Source: Verrucomicrobiota bacterium | GTDB lineage: Bacteria > Verrucomicrobiota > Verrucomicrobiia > Chthoniobacterales > UBA10450 | NCBI GenBank assembly: GCA_003219225.1 | Contig: QHPZ01000061.1 | Span: 1-8,224 of the forward strand | DNA length: 8,224 nucleotides | Reading direction: 5' to 3' | In this document: piece by piece, positions 5,983 to 8,224 of the stretch | How positions within the stretch are numbered: the first letter of the stretch is position 1 | Layout: the number at the start of each line of letters is the position of its first letter | Made by a program: the position numbers and the translations under genes | The notes under the pieces: model-generated | Told to the model about the DNA's origin: nothing | The model's database searches: none | Seen by the model: only the letters and a program-made list of their open reading frames with translations

Positions 5983-6869
5983 AACTGAGACAGCTCGGTG
6001 AAGACCGGCTGCTCGCTCAACTGTTGCCCGACCTTCCGCGCGCGAAAGCGGTGCACACTGGCGCCGGCGACGACTGCGCTCTGGTGGAGTTTCGCGGCGC
6101 CCGGGACCTGCTCGTTCTGAAAACCGATTGTGTCGTGGAGCGCGTCCACTTTTCGGTGCAGGCGAGCCCGCTCGAGATCGGCTGGAAAGCGATGATGCGG
6201 CCGCTGAGCGATTTTGCCGCCGTCTCGGCTTTGCCGGAGTTTGGCTTGGTCGCGCTGATCGTCCCGGGTGCAAGATCGACATCATGGGTGCGCCAGTTGT
6301 ATCGCGGGCTGAAACGTGCGGCGGCGCGGTTCGGAGTCAGCATTGTCGGAGGCGAAACGAGTGACACACCGGGTCCGGCCGCGCTCGCCGTCACGGTCGC
6401 AGGCTTCGTAGAGAAAGCTCGCCGCGTTTTGCGCAGCGGCGGCAGACCCGGCGACGATCTTTTTGTCACTGGCCGGCTCGGTGGCGCGCTGCGCGGAAAG
6501 CACCTGCGCTTTGTCCCGCGGATCCGTGAATCGCGCTGGCTCACCGAGGATTTTCGCGTCCGCGCCATGATCGATTTGAGCGACGGGCTGGGCGCCGATC
6601 TGCCGCGGCTCGCCCGCGCGAGCAAGCTCGGCTTCAAACTCGAGTTGGAGCGGCTGCCGCTTAGTCGCGGTTGCAAGATCGACAACGCCATCTCCGATGG
6701 CGAAGATTACGAACTGCTCTTCGCCGTCTCGCCGCGCGAGCGAAAACGCCTTGAACAAAGCTGGCGCAAACAGTTCCCGCGAGTACCGCTCACCCGAATC
6801 GGCAAACTCGATCAACGATCAACCATCAACCATCAACGTCTCCCCCGTGGCTACGTTCATTTCCAATAG
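5979..6869 (+). CDS. thiL: Thiamine-monophosphate kinase
   Basis: ThiL phosphorylates thiamine monophosphate with ATP to give thiamine diphosphate, the last step of vitamin B1 synthesis. This copy has 296 residues, slightly short for the family. Motifs are in order: GAGDDCAL (28-35), KTDCVVERVHF (48-58, where VEGVHF is more usual), LSDFAAVSALP (76-86), VGGETSDTPG (123-132), GGRPGDDLFVTGRLGGAL (154-171), MIDLSDGLGADLPRLA (197-212) and SDGEDYELLF (239-248). The protein ends in GYVHF, like the usual GY/WxHF tail. The start ATG 5979 overlaps the CPBP stop; an in-frame upstream ATG at 5886 lies inside the CPBP gene and is rejected. The segment STINHQRLP before the tail is encoded by a heptamer tandem repeat, and the linker RGCKIDNAIS before SDGEDYEL is unusually short. 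The 3' end overlaps tsaE by 23 nt. Confidence 0.95.
   Translation: MKLRQLGEDRLLAQLLPDLPRAKAVHTGAGDDCALVEFRGARDLLVLKTDCVVERVHFSVQASPLEIGWKAMMRPLSDFAAVSALPEFGLVALIVPGARSTSWVRQLYRGLKRAAARFGVSIVGGETSDTPGPAALAVTVAGFVEKARRVLRSGGRPGDDLFVTGRLGGALRGKHLRFVPRIRESRWLTEDFRVRAMIDLSDGLGADLPRLARASKLGFKLELERLPLSRGCKIDNAISDGEDYELLFAVSPRERKRLEQSWRKQFPRVPLTRIGKLDQRSTINHQRLPRGYVHFQ
6271..6280 (+). repeat. Copy A of the dispersed word caagatcgac (in thiL)
   Basis: The context is gtgcaagatcgacatca. It is read as A-R-S-T-S, with the word starting at the second codon position. It encodes ThiL residues 98-102, in the variable turn before the conserved Trp (TSWVRQLYRG). Confidence 0.55.
6674..6683 (+). repeat. Copy B of the dispersed word caagatcgac (in thiL)
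   Basis: The context is ttgcaagatcgacaacg. It is read as C-K-I-D-N, with the word starting at the third codon position. It encodes ThiL residues 232-236, inside the shortened linker between LPLS and SDGEDYEL. Confidence 0.55.
6810..6837. repeat. Heptamer tandem repeat at the thiL 3' end
   Basis: Four head-to-tail heptamers, gatcaac, gatcaac, catcaac and catcaac, span 6810-6837 without interruption. They are translated in thiL as part of DQRSTINHQ, just before the conserved GYVHF tail. They lie immediately upstream of the likely tsaE start at 6847. The unit length is not a multiple of three, so any single-copy gain or loss would shift the thiL frame. Confidence 0.85.
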
Positions 6870-7260
6870 CCCGGCGGAGATCGAAACGATCGGCGAGCAG
6901 ATTGCGCAAAAGCTTCGGGCCGGTTCCGTGCTGGCGCTGGTCGGCGAACTCGGCAGCGGTAAAACGCAATTCGTCAAAGGAATCGTCGCCGGCCTGGGCA
7001 GTGCCGCCGCCGTGACCAGCCCGACCTTTACCCTCATTCACGAATATCCCGGTGGACGGCTTCCAATTTACCATTTCGATTTCTTTCGGCTGCAAGATCG
7101 ACAATCGGCCGAGCGACTCGGACTGGAGGAGTATTTTTTCGCGGACGGCGTTTGTCTGGTCGAGTGGGCCGATCGCTTTCCCGAGTTGATTCCGCCGAGC
7201 GCGCAGTGGATTTGGTTCGAAACGAAATCTGAAAACCAGCGCGCGATCAGGTTGAAATGA
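6847..7260 (+). CDS. tsaE: tRNA t6A biosynthesis ATPase TsaE (YjeE family)
   Basis: TsaE is the small P-loop ATPase that works with TsaD and TsaB in making t6A at position 37 of ANN-decoding tRNAs. From GTG 6847 it has 137 residues, normal for the family. The Walker A motif GELGSGKT spans residues 33-40. Other family segments are VTSPTFTLIHEYPGG, PIYHFDFFRLQD (aligning with YHFDLYRL) and VCLVEWADRFPELIP. The GTG start is inferred: no ATG occurs between the thiL core and the homologous region, and an in-frame ATG at 6697 would run through thiL-coding sequence and the heptamer repeat. No clear Shine-Dalgarno sequence is present, so initiation may depend on coupling with thiL termination at 6869. 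The stop overlaps the tsaB ATG (ATGA). Confidence 0.93.
   Translation: MATFISNSPAEIETIGEQIAQKLRAGSVLALVGELGSGKTQFVKGIVAGLGSAAAVTSPTFTLIHEYPGGRLPIYHFDFFRLQDRQSAERLGLEEYFFADGVCLVEWADRFPELIPPSAQWIWFETKSENQRAIRLK
7093..7102 (+). repeat. Copy C of the dispersed word caagatcgac (in tsaE)
   Basis: The context is ctgcaagatcgacaatcgg. It is read as L-Q-D-R-Q-S, with the word starting at the first codon position. It falls where the family has RLxDxxE, so it fits the protein without an insertion or deletion. Confidence 0.55.
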
Positions 7261-7862
7261 AAATTCTCGCGCTTGAGCTCTCCACGGCGCGCGGCAGTCT
7301 CGCTTTGCGCGGCGACAAGCTCCAATTTGCACGGGAGTGGCCGAATGATCGAAAGAATTCGGGTCCGTTTTTCGAACATTTAGCTGAAATGCGGAAACAA
7401 TTTGGAAAACCTGATCGAATCGTCGTGGGCCTTGGCCCGGGCTCGTATGCCGGTATTCGGATTGCGATTTCGGCCGCAATCGGTTTGCAGGCGGCGTGCA
7501 ACGCGCAGCTCGTCGGCCTCCCCTCGATTTGTGCAATCGAATGCGAGGCGAATGAATACTGCGTGATCGGCGATGCGCGCCGGCAATCCTTTTTCTTCAC
7601 TCGCCTTTGTGAAAACGACCTGATCGAGGGGCCGACGCTGTTCGAGGAAAATGAGCTGCAAGCCAGACTCGGCGCGATCCAACCAGAGGTACCGATCTTT
7701 TCGTCTGAACCCCTTGCGCATTTCGATCGGCTGCAGCTCCGATATCCCTCGGCCGAATTGCTGGCGCGACTTGCGCAGAACGAAGGTCACAGCTTTGCTT
7801 CACCGCCGCTCGAACCGATGTATCTGCGCAAGCCGCACATCACAACTCCAACACCTTCATGA
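7257..7862 (+). CDS. tsaB: tRNA threonylcarbamoyladenosine biosynthesis protein TsaB (YeaZ family)
   Basis: TsaB is the inactive ASKHA-fold paralogue that scaffolds TsaD and TsaE in t6A37 synthesis. This 201-residue copy opens with MKILALELSTARGSLAL, matching the family's LAIDTS-type N-terminal strand. It carries the hallmark VGLGPGSYAGIRIAI (57-71; usually GPGSFTGLRIG), then the helix GLQAACNAQLVGLPSICAI. The tail LEPMYLRKPHIT resembles the usual PxYLR(x)P end. Its middle is shorter and more divergent than in enterobacterial TsaB, which is common. Both ends overlap neighbours by 4 nt (tsaE upstream, alr downstream), pointing to one coupled transcript. TsaD and TsaC, also needed for t6A, are not in this window and must lie elsewhere. 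Confidence 0.93.
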   Translation: MKILALELSTARGSLALRGDKLQFAREWPNDRKNSGPFFEHLAEMRKQFGKPDRIVVGLGPGSYAGIRIAISAAIGLQAACNAQLVGLPSICAIECEANEYCVIGDARRQSFFFTRLCENDLIEGPTLFEENELQARLGAIQPEVPIFSSEPLAHFDRLQLRYPSAELLARLAQNEGHSFASPPLEPMYLRKPHITTPTPS

Positions 7863-8224
7863 CCGAGACATATCGCTGCTGGGTGGAGATCGACTGCGCT
7901 GCGCTTCGGCATAACACGTCCGTCGCGCGCGGGCGGATCGGTCCCGCCGACATTCTCGCCGTCGTCAAGGCCAACGCCTACGGCCATGGCATGGTCGGCG
8001 TGGCCGAAGCCCTCGCCGAAGATGTGCAGTTGTTCGGCGTCGCCAATGTGGAAGAAGCGATCACGCTCCGCGGCGCTGTTCCGCACCCGATCATCATTCT
8101 CGGCCCCGCATTGCCGGGCGAAAGATCGACAATCTTCGAGCGCGGCTTTATTCCAGCGGTCTCCAGCTTCGAGGAAGCGCAGGAGTACAGCCGGCTTGGA
8201 CGCGCCAGCATCAATTTCAAGATC
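7859..8224 (+). CDS. alr: Alanine racemase (5' part)
   Basis: Alanine racemase is a PLP enzyme converting L- to D-alanine for peptidoglycan. The window holds the first 122 residues, about a third of the usual 360-380; the frame is open at the right edge. The N-terminus has WVEIDCAALRHN (8-19). The PLP-lysine motif ILAVVKANAYGHG spans 32-44, with K37 forming the Schiff base. It is followed by FGVANVEEAITLR, IIILGPALPGE and GFIPAVSSFEEAQEY, all in the fold-type III barrel order expected of Alr. The start ATG 7859 overlaps the tsaB stop in an ATGA arrangement. The catalytic tyrosine lies beyond the window. The frame shows no damage as far as it can be read. Confidence 0.94.
   Translation, partial: MTETYRCWVEIDCAALRHNTSVARGRIGPADILAVVKANAYGHGMVGVAEALAEDVQLFGVANVEEAITLRGAVPHPIIILGPALPGERSTIFERGFIPAVSSFEEAQEYSRLGRASINFKI
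8121..8130 (+). repeat. Copy D of the dispersed word (aaagatcgac, in alr)
   Basis: The context is gcgaaagatcgacaatct, one base different from the other three core copies. It is read as E-R-S-T-I, with the word starting at the second codon position. Here it is also a small inverted repeat: AAGAT (8122-8126), CGACA, ATCTT (8132-8136). Confidence 0.5.

Noticed and set aside
6017..6691. A 224-codon open frame on the minus strand opposite thiL
   Set aside because: It lies wholly antisense to a well-supported ThiL and has Arg/Ser/Pro-rich composition typical of GC-rich shadow frames.

Overview
The window is a stretch of bacterial chromosome with roughly 60% GC and housekeeping and respiratory genes. 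Gene content, base composition and several short palindromic repeats between genes fit an uncultured soil-type Verrucomicrobiota (Chthoniobacterales-like). That assignment is inference; no marker gene here settles it. I see no phage, plasmid, insertion sequence, CRISPR array or toxin-antitoxin locus.

Positions 1-3522 (+) hold an electron-transfer operon. It contains the 3' part of etfB, a complete etfA one base downstream, and a membrane-bound iron-sulfur oxidoreductase of the ETF:menaquinone oxidoreductase (EMO, HdrD/GlpC-like) type. Together they would carry electrons from acyl-CoA dehydrogenases through the ETF flavoprotein into the menaquinone pool.

Positions 3523-4199 are mostly non-coding. 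They contain a composite cruciform repeat, tRNA-Arg(UCU) on the minus strand, an inverted repeat just upstream of that tRNA, a small octamer tandem array, and a possible 69-residue basic protein on the minus strand.

Positions 4200-8224 (+) hold a tight gene series: sppA (broken by an apparent internal deletion of about 65 nt plus a frameshift), a CPBP-family membrane protease, thiL, tsaE, tsaB and the 5' third of alr. From the CPBP gene to alr, every gene overlaps the next (4, 23, 4 and 4 nt), which suggests translational coupling. The functions are membrane proteolysis, thiamine diphosphate synthesis, tRNA t6A37 modification and D-alanine supply for the cell wall.

The main unexplained signals are at the DNA level. 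One is a 10-12 nt word, consensus gCAAGATCGACA, found four times on the same strand inside thiL (twice), tsaE and alr, in all three codon phases. Another is a heptamer tandem repeat absorbed into the thiL C-terminus. The others are three different hairpin repeats, two of which sit just after a plausible start codon. No clearly new multi-gene system is visible.
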